From Acidobacteriota bacterium (lineage in GTDB: Bacteria; Acidobacteriota; UBA4820; DSQY01), in NCBI GenBank assembly GCA_021833665.1, contig JAKBES010000008.1, positions 1-40,238 on the forward strand: DNA of 40,238 bases, written 5' to 3'. Position numbers and translations under genes: made by a program. The notes beneath the pieces were generated by a model. It was not told the DNA's origin, did not search any database, and worked only from the letters and a program-made list of their open reading frames with translations. Below, piece after piece: positions 24,842 to 33,498 of the stretch (its first letter is position 1; every line of letters starts with the position of its first letter).

Positions 24842-26145
24842 TTCAGGTCCGAAACGCTTACGCCGCCCGGCGCCCCGGCCTGAATGGCTGCCCTAGGGAC
24901 TTTGGGGAGGCCGGGAGCATTCCGGCGCCTGGCCTCCATGAACGCGTTCACCCCGTCCAGCACTTGCCGGGCCAGGCCCCCTTGGAGATCAGCCAATTGG
25001 GAGGGAGATGGCGCCTGCCTGCGCCAGGATGACGTGGCGGCCTCCACCTGCCTGAAAACCGTCGCCTCCTGAGCCAGGAGCGGGGCCAGAATACCCGTCT
25101 TGGGATCGCTGAGGGCCTCCTGGTCCATGTATTTCTTGAGATCGCCCCTCGTCTCCGGGTAGAGGGCGTCACGGACCGCGTCGAAAGCGACGTTCAGCGG
25201 AGCGGATTCAGCGGAAGTCCCCATGTCGATGGGAACGGAACCGGCGGCCGCCCAAACGGGGACCGCCACGCCCGCCGCGGGGAGTCCCAGGATCACCCAC
25301 GCCGTGGCCAGGGATGCCGGCTCCGAGGGCCCCGGGCCCTCGAAAAGGACGCAGGAGGAGGTATCAAAGCGGCAGATGCTGTCCGCGGTGTAGGCGTAAG
25401 GCGGGAAGCCCTTCTTGCGCCACGCGCCTGGGTAGGATCCGATGCGGGCGTTGGCGGTGTCGCGGCTCACGTCCTTCAGCACGCTCTGGGCGTTCAGGGC
25501 GTGGGCCTTGACCAGGCCTTCTAGAAGGGCTTGGGCCCGGTCGTGGCGGAGGAACCCCGTTCCCTTGTCCAGGCTCGCCGACTCGCTGTAGTTGCTTCGG
25601 ACGAGGAACCCGCGGGGAGCCAGAAGAGGATCGTCGGCGTTGAATCGCTTGTAAGCGTGCATGCCCGTTTCAAAATAGCAGGCGCCGCCCTTGGCATCGA
25701 TCACGCCGAAGTTGGCCGAGACGTCGCGGCCTCCCGCGTTGGTCTTCTCCAGGAGGGATTGGAAATCCCCGACGCTGGCGCAGGTCTGCAGGGCGAGCTT
25801 CATGAAGGCCCCCTCGCCCCGCGTGTCCTTGTCCACTTCCATGTTGTAGGAGGCGGCGTTCATGATGGCGAACCCTTCCGCGTTCATGCCCGCCCAGATC
25901 TCCATGCCCGCCGCATCGCCTTTGTTGACCAGGCCCACGTAGGGATACGTGCCGTCGGCGCAGTACACGACCTGGTTGTGATGGTCGTCGGCGTCACGGT
26001 TCTTCCAGAGAAGGGGCCGCCCGTTGGTGGTGGCCGAGGCCGCCACGACGGCGGTGGTGCACGCCGCGGTGGGCGGACCCCACGAGGCCGTCAGCGCCAT
26101 GGCCAACATCGGCGTCAGCGCCCAGGATCCGGGGGATCGTTTCAT
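24835..26145 (-). CDS. Secreted Ntn-hydrolase, C45/choloylglycine-hydrolase-like
   Basis: A 436-residue exported protein. A signal peptide (1 to about 28) ends just before C29 of CTTAVVAASATTNGRPLLWKN. In C45 and choloylglycine-hydrolase families the N-terminal Cys after cleavage is the nucleophile, and the following 'r.LlwkNrD' is conserved. Further matches are AGMNAEGFAIMNAASYN and SANFGVIDAKGGACYFE. Relatives hydrolyse amides such as bile-salt conjugates, penicillin V or acyl-amino acids; the substrate here is unknown. The residues just before C29 only weakly resemble a lipobox. ATG 26145 has GGAGG seven bases upstream. It is divergent from rlmN and apparently alone. Confidence 0.78.
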   Translation of the reverse strand: MKRSPGSWALTPMLAMALTASWGPPTAACTTAVVAASATTNGRPLLWKNRDADDHHNQVVYCADGTYPYVGLVNKGDAAGMEIWAGMNAEGFAIMNAASYNMEVDKDTRGEGAFMKLALQTCASVGDFQSLLEKTNAGGRDVSANFGVIDAKGGACYFETGMHAYKRFNADDPLLAPRGFLVRSNYSESASLDKGTGFLRHDRAQALLEGLVKAHALNAQSVLKDVSRDTANARIGSYPGAWRKKGFPPYAYTADSICRFDTSSCVLFEGPGPSEPASLATAWVILGLPAAGVAVPVWAAAGSVPIDMGTSAESAPLNVAFDAVRDALYPETRGDLKKYMDQEALSDPKTGILAPLLAQEATVFRQVEAATSSWRRQAPSPSQLADLQGGLARQVLDGVNAFMEARRRNAPGLPKVPRAAIQAGAPGGVSVSDLKP

Positions 26146-26220
26146 GAAGGAGCCTCCAAGCAAGGCGCCTAGTGTACGGCCGCGGCGCCCTCCAGGGAAG
26201 AGCCAAGAAGCCCCTCCCGT

Positions 26221-26249
26221 TTGCCAACAGCATCCCGTTCAGCTAGATT
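26221..26249 (+). promoter_or_regulatory. Candidate sigma-70 promoter for rlmN
   Basis: TTGCCA (26221-26226) and TAGATT (26244-26249) are 17 bp apart, with five and four of six consensus matches. The expected start is near 26256, on the GGGAGG ribosome-binding sequence, giving a leader of about 15 nt. Confidence 0.55.
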
Positions 26250-26270
26250 GAGAAGGGAGGCATCGGATTT

Positions 26271-27350
26271 ATGGCACCAACCGGCTCGGCGGCCCTCATA
26301 TCCCCTAAGATACTCCTCCTTGGTTTGGACCGGCCCGGCATCGCCGCCGCCTGCGAGGGCCTCGGCCTGAAGCCTTTCCACCACCGGGAGATCTACAAGT
26401 GGATCTACGCCCGGAGAACCTTGGACCCCATGGCGTGGACCAACGTGCCTAAAGCCTCCCGGGCGCTCATGGCCTCGCGCGCCTTCTCTGGCCTCCCCGA
26501 GGTGGTGGGAGACCAGGCAGCTGTGGACGGCACCCGTAAATTTCTCCTGCGCCTCGGCGACGGCCAGACCGTTGAGTGCGTCTACATCCCGGACCGTGAG
26601 CGCAGAACCGTGTGCGTCTCCTCGCAAGTGGGGTGCGCCATGGGATGCACCTTCTGTCTCACAGGCAAGATGGGGCTGAGAAGAAACCTGACGCCCGGGG
26701 AGATCCTCAGCCAGTTCTTCGTTCTCGAGTCCCGGACGGACATTGCCGAGACCTCCTACAACGTCGTATTCATGGGTATGGGAGAGCCCATGGCCAACCG
26801 CGCCAACCTGGAGGCGGCCCTTGCGCTGCTGGAGGACCCCGAGGGGATGGCCGTCTCCCCCCGCCGCATCACGGTCTCCACTTCCGGCCTCGCGGAGGCC
26901 CTGGAAGCCTTCGCCCAAAGCCCCGTGTGTCCGCGCCTTTCTCTCTCCCTCAACGGGGCCAGAGACGACTTGCGCACGCGCCTCATGCCCATCAACGCAA
27001 GGTATCCCCTGGCCAATCTCCGGCGGGTTCTCCAGAACCTCACGCGCAAAAACCGGGAGCGGATCTCGCTGGAGTACGTCCTCATGGGCGGGGTGAACGA
27101 CTCGGAGCAGGACGCCAGGGACGTGGCGCACTTCGCCCGGGGGCTCAAAGTCAAGGTGAACCTCATTTCCTTCAACGCCGCTGAAGGGTTGCCCTACCAG
27201 CCCAGCACGCCCCAGGCCACATCGGCCTTCCAGGAAGTGCTCAACAGGCAGGGGATTACGGCGACACTGCGGCGCAGCCGGGGATTGGACATCCTGGCGG
27301 CCTGCGGCCAACTGGCCCGCAAGCATTGGGACGAAGGGGTCTCCCCTTGA
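26271..27350 (+). CDS. rlmN: Dual-specificity 23S rRNA/tRNA adenine-C2 methyltransferase RlmN
   Basis: A 359-residue radical SAM methyltransferase that makes 2-methyladenosine in 23S rRNA and some tRNAs. The [4Fe-4S] cysteines are C122, C126 and C129 in GCAMGCTFC; FMGMGEP follows, and the C-terminal catalytic cysteine is C345 in DILAACGQL. Those fit RlmN better than the resistance enzyme Cfr, given the housekeeping context. ATG 26271 has GGGAGG ten bases upstream. The stop overlaps the next gene's TTG (TTGA). Confidence 0.95.
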   Translation: MAPTGSAALISPKILLLGLDRPGIAAACEGLGLKPFHHREIYKWIYARRTLDPMAWTNVPKASRALMASRAFSGLPEVVGDQAAVDGTRKFLLRLGDGQTVECVYIPDRERRTVCVSSQVGCAMGCTFCLTGKMGLRRNLTPGEILSQFFVLESRTDIAETSYNVVFMGMGEPMANRANLEAALALLEDPEGMAVSPRRITVSTSGLAEALEAFAQSPVCPRLSLSLNGARDDLRTRLMPINARYPLANLRRVLQNLTRKNRERISLEYVLMGGVNDSEQDARDVAHFARGLKVKVNLISFNAAEGLPYQPSTPQATSAFQEVLNRQGITATLRRSRGLDILAACGQLARKHWDEGVSP

Positions 27351-28099
27351 GACGCCGGGCCACGGCCCTTATTATTCTCGCTCTCGCCGCCTTGCCGGCG
27401 GCGGCCCAACTGCGCGTGGAGCGAGACCGCAACGGCCGCATCGTCATTACCAACAAAGGGTCCGCCGCCGCCGCCCAGCTCGCGGCCCCCGAATCGGCCC
27501 AGCCCATCCCCAAGGTCACGGCGGCCCAACGCCAGGCCATCCAGGGCAAACTCAAGGCGGCATGCTCCCGGACGGGGTTGGACTACAACCTCGTGACGGC
27601 CCTCGTACACGCCGAGTCGGGGTTCCAATCCAATATCATCTCCCGCAAGGGCGCCATCGGCCTCATGCAACTCCTCCCCGAAACGGGAAGGCGCTTCGGC
27701 TGCAGCGATCCTTGGGACGTGGACGAGAACATCACGGGGGGGACCAATTTTCTGGCCTACTTGAGGGACCTCTTCGGGGGCGATGTCCCCCTCATGCTGG
27801 CCGCCTACAACGCGGGTGAAAACGCCGTGCAGAAATACAGCAACAAGATTCCGCCGTACGCGGAAACGGTCCGTTACGTCTTCGCCATTCTGGCCGACTA
27901 CGGCCGGCCGGCGCTGGTGGAGGCCGCCAAGGCCAAGCTCGCCTCCCCCTCGGACTTCAACCGGTTCTACGTGGCCAGGCGCAATGAGAAGCCCGTTTTC
28001 AGGACCTACTACATGTACTTCGAGAAGGGCGTCCGCACCATCGTGGACTATCCCCCCAGCGGAGTCACTTTTGTTCCCATCGTCTATAAGGACGAGTGA
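27347..28099 (+). CDS. Lytic transglycosylase (SLT domain)
   Basis: A 250-residue exported enzyme that cleaves peptidoglycan glycan strands, forming 1,6-anhydro ends. A signal peptide ends at about AAA20-Q21. A short DUF4124-like strand segment (QLRVERDRNGRIVITN) precedes the SLT domain: catalytic E90 in HAESGFQSNIISRKGAIGLMQLLPETG, and AYNAGENAV later. TTG 27347 is preferred because it overlaps the rlmN stop and has GAAGGGG seven bases upstream; a TTG at 27326 would add seven residues. It converges on the membrane-protein gene at 28204 across a repeat-filled gap. Confidence 0.9.
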   Translation: MRRRATALIILALAALPAAAQLRVERDRNGRIVITNKGSAAAAQLAAPESAQPIPKVTAAQRQAIQGKLKAACSRTGLDYNLVTALVHAESGFQSNIISRKGAIGLMQLLPETGRRFGCSDPWDVDENITGGTNFLAYLRDLFGGDVPLMLAAYNAGENAVQKYSNKIPPYAETVRYVFAILADYGRPALVEAAKAKLASPSDFNRFYVARRNEKPVFRTYYMYFEKGVRTIVDYPPSGVTFVPIVYKDE

Positions 28100-28107
28100 C
28101 TGTCCGG

Positions 28108-28198
28108 GATAAGGAAATGAGGCGATGAAGGGAGTGGGACGCCGTCGCGGGCGATGAGAGAGCGATCCCTTATGTCCGCATCCCCCCATCCCCTCATC
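28108..28198. repeat. Two opposed octamer arrays (GATGAGGN-like) between convergent genes
   Basis: Plus-strand units: GATAAGGA, AATGAGGC, GATGAAGG, GAGTGGGA (28108-28139). Minus-strand units: GATGAGGG, GATGGGGG, GATGCGGA, CATAAGGG (28198-28167). Four units on each side face one another across about 27 bp, so transcripts from either direction could form a long imperfect hairpin. This may act as a bidirectional terminator. Confidence 0.75.
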
Positions 28199-28203
28199 TC
28201 GTC

Positions 28204-29262
28204 CTACTCTTCCAAGTCCTCGCGTTCCTGAGAGTTGAGCCGCGCCAAGGCGGAGCGGTACGGCCAATCCTCGATGAAGCCTTCCTCCCGAAGCACTTGA
28301 AGCTTGGCACGGTGGTACTCCCAGTAGTCGTCCAGGTGAATTTCATCCAGGCGATCGGCGAGGTGAACCAGGCGGGCGAACCAGGCGAGGGCTTCCCGGC
28401 GCGGTGCCCTGCGCCACCACGGGAGGTAAGGAGTTCGGGCCGGCTGGGGACCCGCCGCCACTTCGACCGCCGCCCCCGTCAAGGCCGCGGCGCCAAGGGC
28501 AAGGGCAAAGAATGCGCCGGCCGATCCCCAGATCCACGGGGTCAGCGCCTCGCCGCTCCCTCGCGCCGCTTCGGCGGCAAGGGCGAGGCTCACGGCCCCC
28601 GCGGCCAGGGCCGGACCGATGAGGACCCATGGCGCGCGCCAGGCCAGCCGGATGGGGGGTTCCAGTGAGGCCAGGGAAAAGAACATCCGGCTGGACCGCC
28701 CCAACGGACCCCTGCTTTCCAAGACCACGCGGTCGTAGAGAAAGACGCAGGTCCACAGGCTCAGCGTTCCTTTGATGGCCAGGCGGCCCTGATCGAGGCC
28801 CTCGAATACGTTCTGTAGGGCGAACCGGTGTGCCGTCACCCGGAGGCTGAGCTCTCCGAGGAAGTCCTCGAAGGAGCGTCCATCCAGTCCGTGGAACGCG
28901 GCGATCTCGTATCCGTCGTAGTCGAATACTTTGACCGTCCTGAGGCGTGCCCTCCAAACGAGGAGGGCCCAGGCGGCGCCCAAAACCGCCGCGTTAAGCC
29001 CCGTGAGGGCCTCGGATGGGCCAAGAAGGAAGGCTCCCGCGGCCCACGCCAGCGTGAGGATCGTGAGGATGGCCAGCTGCCACACCGGCAGGCTCTGGCT
29101 GCTGTAAGTGTCCCATATCTCCCCGTAGGGAATGATCTGCCTGTGGGTGGGCACGGAGGAGGTGAACTCCTCCCTCAACAAGCCCCTCCCGTCGAGGGTG
29201 AAGCGCACCAGGGTTCCAGCCCAGGGCCGCTCTTCGTGAACCAGAGACGCATCACGGGGCAC
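28204..29262 (-). CDS. Integral membrane protein of unknown function
   Basis: A 352-residue protein that I do not recognise. Two adjacent hydrophobic segments (about 62-82 and 88-105) precede a soluble stretch of about 110 residues, then two more membrane segments (about 208-230 and 240-262). The C-terminal about 80 residues are polar and acidic (LADRLDEIHLDDYWEYHRAK, then EEGFIEDWPYR). No catalytic motif is visible. GTG 29262 overlaps the lptE stop by 11 bp and has GGAGG nine bases upstream; an ATG at 29316 would overlap lptE by 65 bp. Co-transcription with lptE makes an envelope role plausible, but this is inference. Confidence 0.7.
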   Translation of the reverse strand: MPRDASLVHEERPWAGTLVRFTLDGRGLLREEFTSSVPTHRQIIPYGEIWDTYSSQSLPVWQLAILTILTLAWAAGAFLLGPSEALTGLNAAVLGAAWALLVWRARLRTVKVFDYDGYEIAAFHGLDGRSFEDFLGELSLRVTAHRFALQNVFEGLDQGRLAIKGTLSLWTCVFLYDRVVLESRGPLGRSSRMFFSLASLEPPIRLAWRAPWVLIGPALAAGAVSLALAAEAARGSGEALTPWIWGSAGAFFALALGAAALTGAAVEVAAGPQPARTPYLPWWRRAPRREALAWFARLVHLADRLDEIHLDDYWEYHRAKLQVLREEGFIEDWPYRSALARLNSQEREDLEE

Positions 29263-29779
29263 CGGGGTTGGCCTCCATGATGGTGGCCACGAGGGCCCGT
29301 GCAAAATCCCTGGCAACCACGTCGTAGGCCACCACCTCTTCGCTGATGTAGTTGCCGGGCGTCGAGGAGCGCTCGTAGACTTCGCTGAACCGGTATCCCT
29401 GGGACTCGAAGAGGACCTTCCCGTCGCGGCTGGCCAGACGGACTTTCGCCGTCATGGTCACCTGGTACCGGTTGGCGCGGCCCGCCGAGTCGTAGGAAAG
29501 AGGCGCCACGCCGTAGCCCGTGATAGCTCCCGTAAGGACCGCGTCAGCACCCTCCTTGGAAGACTGAACCTTCACGCGGGCGCGCTGGGCCAGCTCGCGG
29601 GTCACGGCCTCGGTGACCCGCTGGTCGAGCTGCAGGACCGGCACTTGCCGCTCGAAGGGCAGGACGGCCACCACCTTCACCGACGGCGGCAGGGCGCCGC
29701 CCGTTCCGAGCAGGTGATAGCCGCAGGCGGTGAAGAGCAGCGCCACGGCCAAAGATGCGACGGCGAATCCGGCCCTCAT
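29252..29779 (-). CDS. lptE: LPS-assembly lipoprotein LptE-like
   Basis: A 175-residue lipoprotein with signal peptide and lipobox FTAC followed by GYHL, the mature start characteristic of LptE. LptE plugs the LptD barrel that places LPS in the outer membrane. The mature domain shows alternating strands (VKVVAVLPFERQ, ADAVLTGAITGYGV, YQVTMTAKVRLA) as in the LptE two-layer fold. It is downstream of leuS, the same neighbour as in proteobacteria. The ATG at 29779 is inside the last unit of an octamer array that also supplies AGGAG. lpxK at 5147 confirms that LPS is made. Confidence 0.85.
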   Translation of the reverse strand: MRAGFAVASLAVALLFTACGYHLLGTGGALPPSVKVVAVLPFERQVPVLQLDQRVTEAVTRELAQRARVKVQSSKEGADAVLTGAITGYGVAPLSYDSAGRANRYQVTMTAKVRLASRDGKVLFESQGYRFSEVYERSSTPGNYISEEVVAYDVVARDFARALVATIMEANPGAP

Positions 29780-29812
29780 CTCCTCATCTCCTCATCCCGT
29801 CATTCCCTCATC
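29773..29812 (-). repeat. Octamer tandem array (GATGAGGA-like) at the leuS-lptE junction
   Basis: Five consecutive 8-bp units read on the minus strand: GATGAGGG, AATGACGG, GATGAGGA, GATGAGGA, GATGAGGG. The last unit contains the lptE ATG, and the preceding units supply AGGAG as a ribosome-binding sequence. The array fills the 39 bp between the leuS stop and lptE. Confidence 0.9.
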
Positions 29813-29818
29813 ACCACT

Positions 29819-32272
29819 TCATCGAACCACCAGGGTCACGATTTTCCCCGGAACCACCATCTCCTTGACGATCTGCTTCCCTTCAAGGTGGCCCGCCACC
29901 TTCTCGTTCGCTTTGGCCGCGGCCAGCACTTCTTCGGCACCTGCGTCCGCGGGCACGGTGATTTGCCCCCGCACCTTGCCGTTCACCTGCACCGCGAGGG
30001 TGATCTCGTCCTCCTTCGCAATGGCCGCTTCTGAGGATGGCCACGGGCCGTCCACGAGGAATCCGTCGTGACCCAACATCTGCCACAGGGCGTCCGCGAT
30101 GTGCGGGGAAAAGGGCGAGAGCATGGCCACGAGGGATTCCACGGCTTCCCGAAGCACGTAGCGCTCCTGGGGCGTCTTCCCGTAGCTCGCCAGGTAACCC
30201 TGCGCGGCGTTGACCAGTTCCATCAGTCCCGCGATGGCCGTGTTGATCTTGAGGCGGTGGTCCAGCTCGGCCGTCACCTTGGCGATGGTCTGGTGGGTCT
30301 TGCGCCGCAAGAGAGGCACCTCCCCTCGCGGCTCCTGGACGGGTCCCTTCAGATCCTCGGCCAGGTCCTCCACCAGGGCATAGACCCGGTTGAGAAAGCG
30401 GTAGGCGCCCTCGGCGCCGCTGTCTTTCCAGTCGAGCTGGTCCCAGGGCGGCGAGAGGAAGAGCATGTTCAGCCGGACCGCGTCAGCCCCGTAGCGGACG
30501 ATCATGTCGTCGGGCTCCACGAGGTTGCCCAGGCTCTTGCTCATCTTGGCCCCGTCCTTGATGACCATCCCCTGGCACATGAGGCGCTTGACGGGTTCGC
30601 CGAAGGGCACGAGGCCCAGGTCGCGCAGGACCATCGTGAAGAAGCGGCAGTAGATGAGGTGCATGGTGGCGTGTTCGATGCCGCCGATGTAGAAGTCCAC
30701 CGGGGTCCAGTAGCGTACCGCCTCGCCCTCGAACGGCGCGCTCTCTTCGCGCGGGCTGCAGTAACGAAAGAAGTACCAGGACGAATCCACGAACGTGTCC
30801 ATGGTGTCCGTTTCGCGGCGGGCCTCCCTTCCACAGGCGGGACACGCCGCCTTCACGAAACCCTCGTGGGTGGCCAGGGGGCTCTCGCCCTTGCCGGTGA
30901 ACGCCACGTCTTGCGGGAGGAGGACGGGAAGCTGGTCCTCAGGTACGGGAACGATACCGCAGACCGGGCAGTGGACGATGGGGATGGGCGTGCCCCAGTA
31001 CCGCTGCCGCGAGATACCCCAGTCTTTGATGCGGTAGGTGACGGTGGGTTCTCCGAAGCCCTTCTCCTTGGCGAAGGCACCCATGACCGCCATGGCCTCC
31101 CGGTTGGGCAGGCCCGTGTAGGGCCCGCTGGATTCGAGCACGCCGTCCGCCGGTGCCGCCTCCGCAAGCCGGTCCGACTCCAGGGCCCCGCTCTGAACCA
31201 CCACCCGGATGGGCAACCCATAGGCTTTCGCGAATTCGAAGTCCCGCTGGTCGTGGGCCGGGACGCTCATGATGGCGCCCGTGCCGTAGTCCATGAGGAC
31301 GAAGTTGGCCAGGTAGATGGGGATGCGCTCGCCGGAAAAGGGATTGATGGCGAAGGCTCCCGTGAAGACGCCCTCCTTCTCCTTGCTGGTGGACCGGTCG
31401 TGGGTGCTCTGGGCGCGGACCCTGGCCTGGAACGTCTCCACGGCGGGGCGCCTGTCCTGAAGGGTGACACGGCGGGCCGCCGGGTGCTCGGGCGCCAGCA
31501 CCAGGAAAGTCGCGCCGTAGATGGTGTCGATGCGCGTGGTGAACACGCGGATGGGCTCCGTCTGCCCTTCCACGGCAAAGTCCACGAAGGCACCCTCGGA
31601 GCGGCCGATCCAGTTACGCTGCATGGCCGCCACTTCGGGAGGCCACTGGCCCAGCGCGTCCAGGTCGTCGAGCAGCTCCTGGGCGTAGTCCGTGATGCGC
31701 AGGAACCACTGCTCCATTTCCTTGACCGTGACGGCGTTGTGGCAGCGCCAGCACGTCCCGTCTTCCACCTGCTCGTTGGCCAGAACCGTGGCGCAATCGG
31801 GACACCAGTTCACGGAACGCTTGGCCCGGTAACACAGGCCCTTCTCGAACATCTTGAGAAAGAACCACTGGTTCCAGCGGTAGTACTGGGGCTCGCATGT
31901 GCGCACTTCGCGGGTCCAGTCATACAGGAATCCCATGCGCCGCAACTGGCCCTTCATCGTGGAGATGTTGGCGTCGGTCCACGCCTTGGGGTGCGCCCCG
32001 CCCTTGATGGCCGCGTTTTCCGCCGGGAGCCCGAAGGCGTCAAATCCCATAGGGTGGAGGACGTTTTTGCCCCGCATGCGCTGGTAGCGCGCCACCACGT
32101 CGCCGATGGTGTAGTTGCGAACGTGGCCCATATGGATCTTGCCCGACGGGTACATGAACATTTCAAGGCAGTAGAACGGCGTCCGGGACGGATCCTCCGC
32201 CACGGTGGCTACGCCCGCCTCTTCCCACCCCTGCTGGAAGCGGAGCTCGACGGCGTGTGGATCGTAGGGCAT
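29819..32272 (-). CDS. leuS: Leucyl-tRNA synthetase
   Basis: An 817-residue class I aminoacyl-tRNA synthetase of bacterial size. The HIGH motif is HMGH at 47-50 (PSGKIHMGH) and KMSKS lies near residue 575 (GAKMSKSLGN). A zinc module CPDC...CWRC lies before the CP1 editing domain, and a second CPVC/CPAC pair lies later. ATG 32272 is chosen over GTG 32278 because GGAGGAGGG precedes it by five bases. It has its own promoter and appears to lead lptE and the membrane-protein gene. Confidence 0.97.
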   Translation of the reverse strand: MPYDPHAVELRFQQGWEEAGVATVAEDPSRTPFYCLEMFMYPSGKIHMGHVRNYTIGDVVARYQRMRGKNVLHPMGFDAFGLPAENAAIKGGAHPKAWTDANISTMKGQLRRMGFLYDWTREVRTCEPQYYRWNQWFFLKMFEKGLCYRAKRSVNWCPDCATVLANEQVEDGTCWRCHNAVTVKEMEQWFLRITDYAQELLDDLDALGQWPPEVAAMQRNWIGRSEGAFVDFAVEGQTEPIRVFTTRIDTIYGATFLVLAPEHPAARRVTLQDRRPAVETFQARVRAQSTHDRSTSKEKEGVFTGAFAINPFSGERIPIYLANFVLMDYGTGAIMSVPAHDQRDFEFAKAYGLPIRVVVQSGALESDRLAEAAPADGVLESSGPYTGLPNREAMAVMGAFAKEKGFGEPTVTYRIKDWGISRQRYWGTPIPIVHCPVCGIVPVPEDQLPVLLPQDVAFTGKGESPLATHEGFVKAACPACGREARRETDTMDTFVDSSWYFFRYCSPREESAPFEGEAVRYWTPVDFYIGGIEHATMHLIYCRFFTMVLRDLGLVPFGEPVKRLMCQGMVIKDGAKMSKSLGNLVEPDDMIVRYGADAVRLNMLFLSPPWDQLDWKDSGAEGAYRFLNRVYALVEDLAEDLKGPVQEPRGEVPLLRRKTHQTIAKVTAELDHRLKINTAIAGLMELVNAAQGYLASYGKTPQERYVLREAVESLVAMLSPFSPHIADALWQMLGHDGFLVDGPWPSSEAAIAKEDEITLAVQVNGKVRGQITVPADAGAEEVLAAAKANEKVAGHLEGKQIVKEMVVPGKIVTLVVR

Positions 32273-32297
32273 GCGCACCCTCCTCCAGAATCAGCTA

Positions 32298-32326
32298 AGT
32301 ATAGTCGTGTGGGCTGGAAAACGCAA
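32298..32326 (-). promoter_or_regulatory. Candidate sigma-70 promoter for leuS
   Basis: On the minus strand TTGCGT (32326-32321), a 17-bp spacer and TATACT (32303-32298; five of six matches). The expected start near 32291 gives a leader of about 19 nt to the leuS ATG. Confidence 0.6.
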
Positions 32327-32348
32327 GACTGAGAAGGGTTTACGGGGC

Positions 32349-32390
32349 CACTCAAACGAGCAAGGGGAGCCTCATGGCTCCCCTTGCTCG
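32349..32390 (-). terminator. Strong terminator after the TPR gene
   Basis: A perfect 15-bp stem (arms 32357-32371 and 32376-32390) with a 4-nt loop, followed on the minus strand by TTTGAGTGG. It separates the TPR gene from the leuS promoter; its symmetry could also stop plus-strand transcription. Confidence 0.85.
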
Positions 32391-32411
32391 TCTAGGCCCG
32401 CGTACAGGTAG

Positions 32412-33461
32412 TTACTTTTTCTTCATCGCTTCGATTTTCTTGATGGTGTCCGCCACGCTTTTCTTCTCTTGCTCGTTCTTGGACACCTGCATGTACTGTT
32501 TGAGCAGAGGCAGGGCATCCTGGGCCTTGTCCATCATGATCAGGGCCCTGGCCTTGCCTTCCAGCGCCATCTCGCTGTTCGGCCGAATGGCCAGGAGCTT
32601 GTCGTAGTAAACGATGGCGTTGGCGTAGGCGTCTTTGGCGACCTTGTCGGCCGCCGCGACCTCGGCTTTGTCTTTCGGGTTCTTCACAGCCGCCGCCGCG
32701 TCCTCCGCCTCTTTCATATAGAGGCCGGCGACGGTCTGGGTGATGGCCGGCTTGTAGTTCTCGTTCTTGGTCACATCCAGGAAGGCCTTCAGGGGCGGAA
32801 TGGCCTTGCCGAATTCTTTCAGTTTGAGGAAGTTCTGGCCCTGCGCGAGGAGCGCTTCCTCGCCGTTGGGATTGAGGGAGACGGCCTTTTCAAAATACGG
32901 CACCGCCTTGTCGTACTGGCCCTTGTCGTAGTAGATCACGCCCGCGGAATAGGCCACGTTCTTGTACGCCGGGTCGAGCTTGTAAATCTCCTCGTACTGG
33001 TTCAGGGCATCGTCCACCTTGTTCTGCTTGTCGTAGATGACCGCCAGGGAGTAGCGGAGATCGAGCTTCGTGGGGTCGATGTCCAGGACCCGCTTCAGGG
33101 TTTCGGCGAGCTTGACCATGTCGTTCTGTTCCTGGTAGCACGAGGCCTCGTTCAGGAGGGCCGCGGTGCCAAGGGGATCCAGCTTGACCGCCTCCTCGTA
33201 GGAGGCGATGGCGTTGGGGTAATCCTTGAGTTTCTGGTAGGCGATGCCGAGATCGATGTAGAGCCCTTCCGTAACCTGCTTGGCCTCGATGAACTTCTTG
33301 GCCAGGTCCACGGCTTTCTGATATTCGCCCTTGTTGATCAATTCCTCTATCTTCGGACTTTCCTGACTTTTGGCTTTGTCCTTGGGCTTATCTGCCGCCC
33401 AGACACCCGCCGACACGGCCACGACGGCACCCAGGACAAACCCCAGCGCTAAACGACGCAT
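32412..33461 (-). CDS. Exported TPR-repeat protein
   Basis: A 349-residue protein with a signal peptide (1 to about 22, cleavage near VWA|ADKP) and six or more TPR units covering residues 35-335 (for example LYIDLGIAYQKLKDYPNAIA and VAYSAGVIYYDKGQYDKAV). It is rich in Lys and Ala, and a charged insert (about 258-285, KNPKDKAEVAAADK) interrupts the last repeats. TPR domains bind other proteins; no partner can be named. ATG 33461 has GAGGAGG six bases upstream. It is transcribed alone between a TTGACA promoter and a strong terminator. Confidence 0.85.
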   Translation of the reverse strand: MRRLALGFVLGAVVAVSAGVWAADKPKDKAKSQESPKIEELINKGEYQKAVDLAKKFIEAKQVTEGLYIDLGIAYQKLKDYPNAIASYEEAVKLDPLGTAALLNEASCYQEQNDMVKLAETLKRVLDIDPTKLDLRYSLAVIYDKQNKVDDALNQYEEIYKLDPAYKNVAYSAGVIYYDKGQYDKAVPYFEKAVSLNPNGEEALLAQGQNFLKLKEFGKAIPPLKAFLDVTKNENYKPAITQTVAGLYMKEAEDAAAAVKNPKDKAEVAAADKVAKDAYANAIVYYDKLLAIRPNSEMALEGKARALIMMDKAQDALPLLKQYMQVSKNEQEKKSVADTIKKIEAMKKK

Positions 33462-33498
33462 CCTTGACCTCCTCGCCCCCCAGGGGCACAAGGCCCGT

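Noticed and set aside
30068-32332. 754-codon open frame antisense to leuS
   Set aside because: It mirrors leuS codon structure in GC-rich DNA, has no recognisable domain or ribosome-binding site, and leuS is unmistakable.
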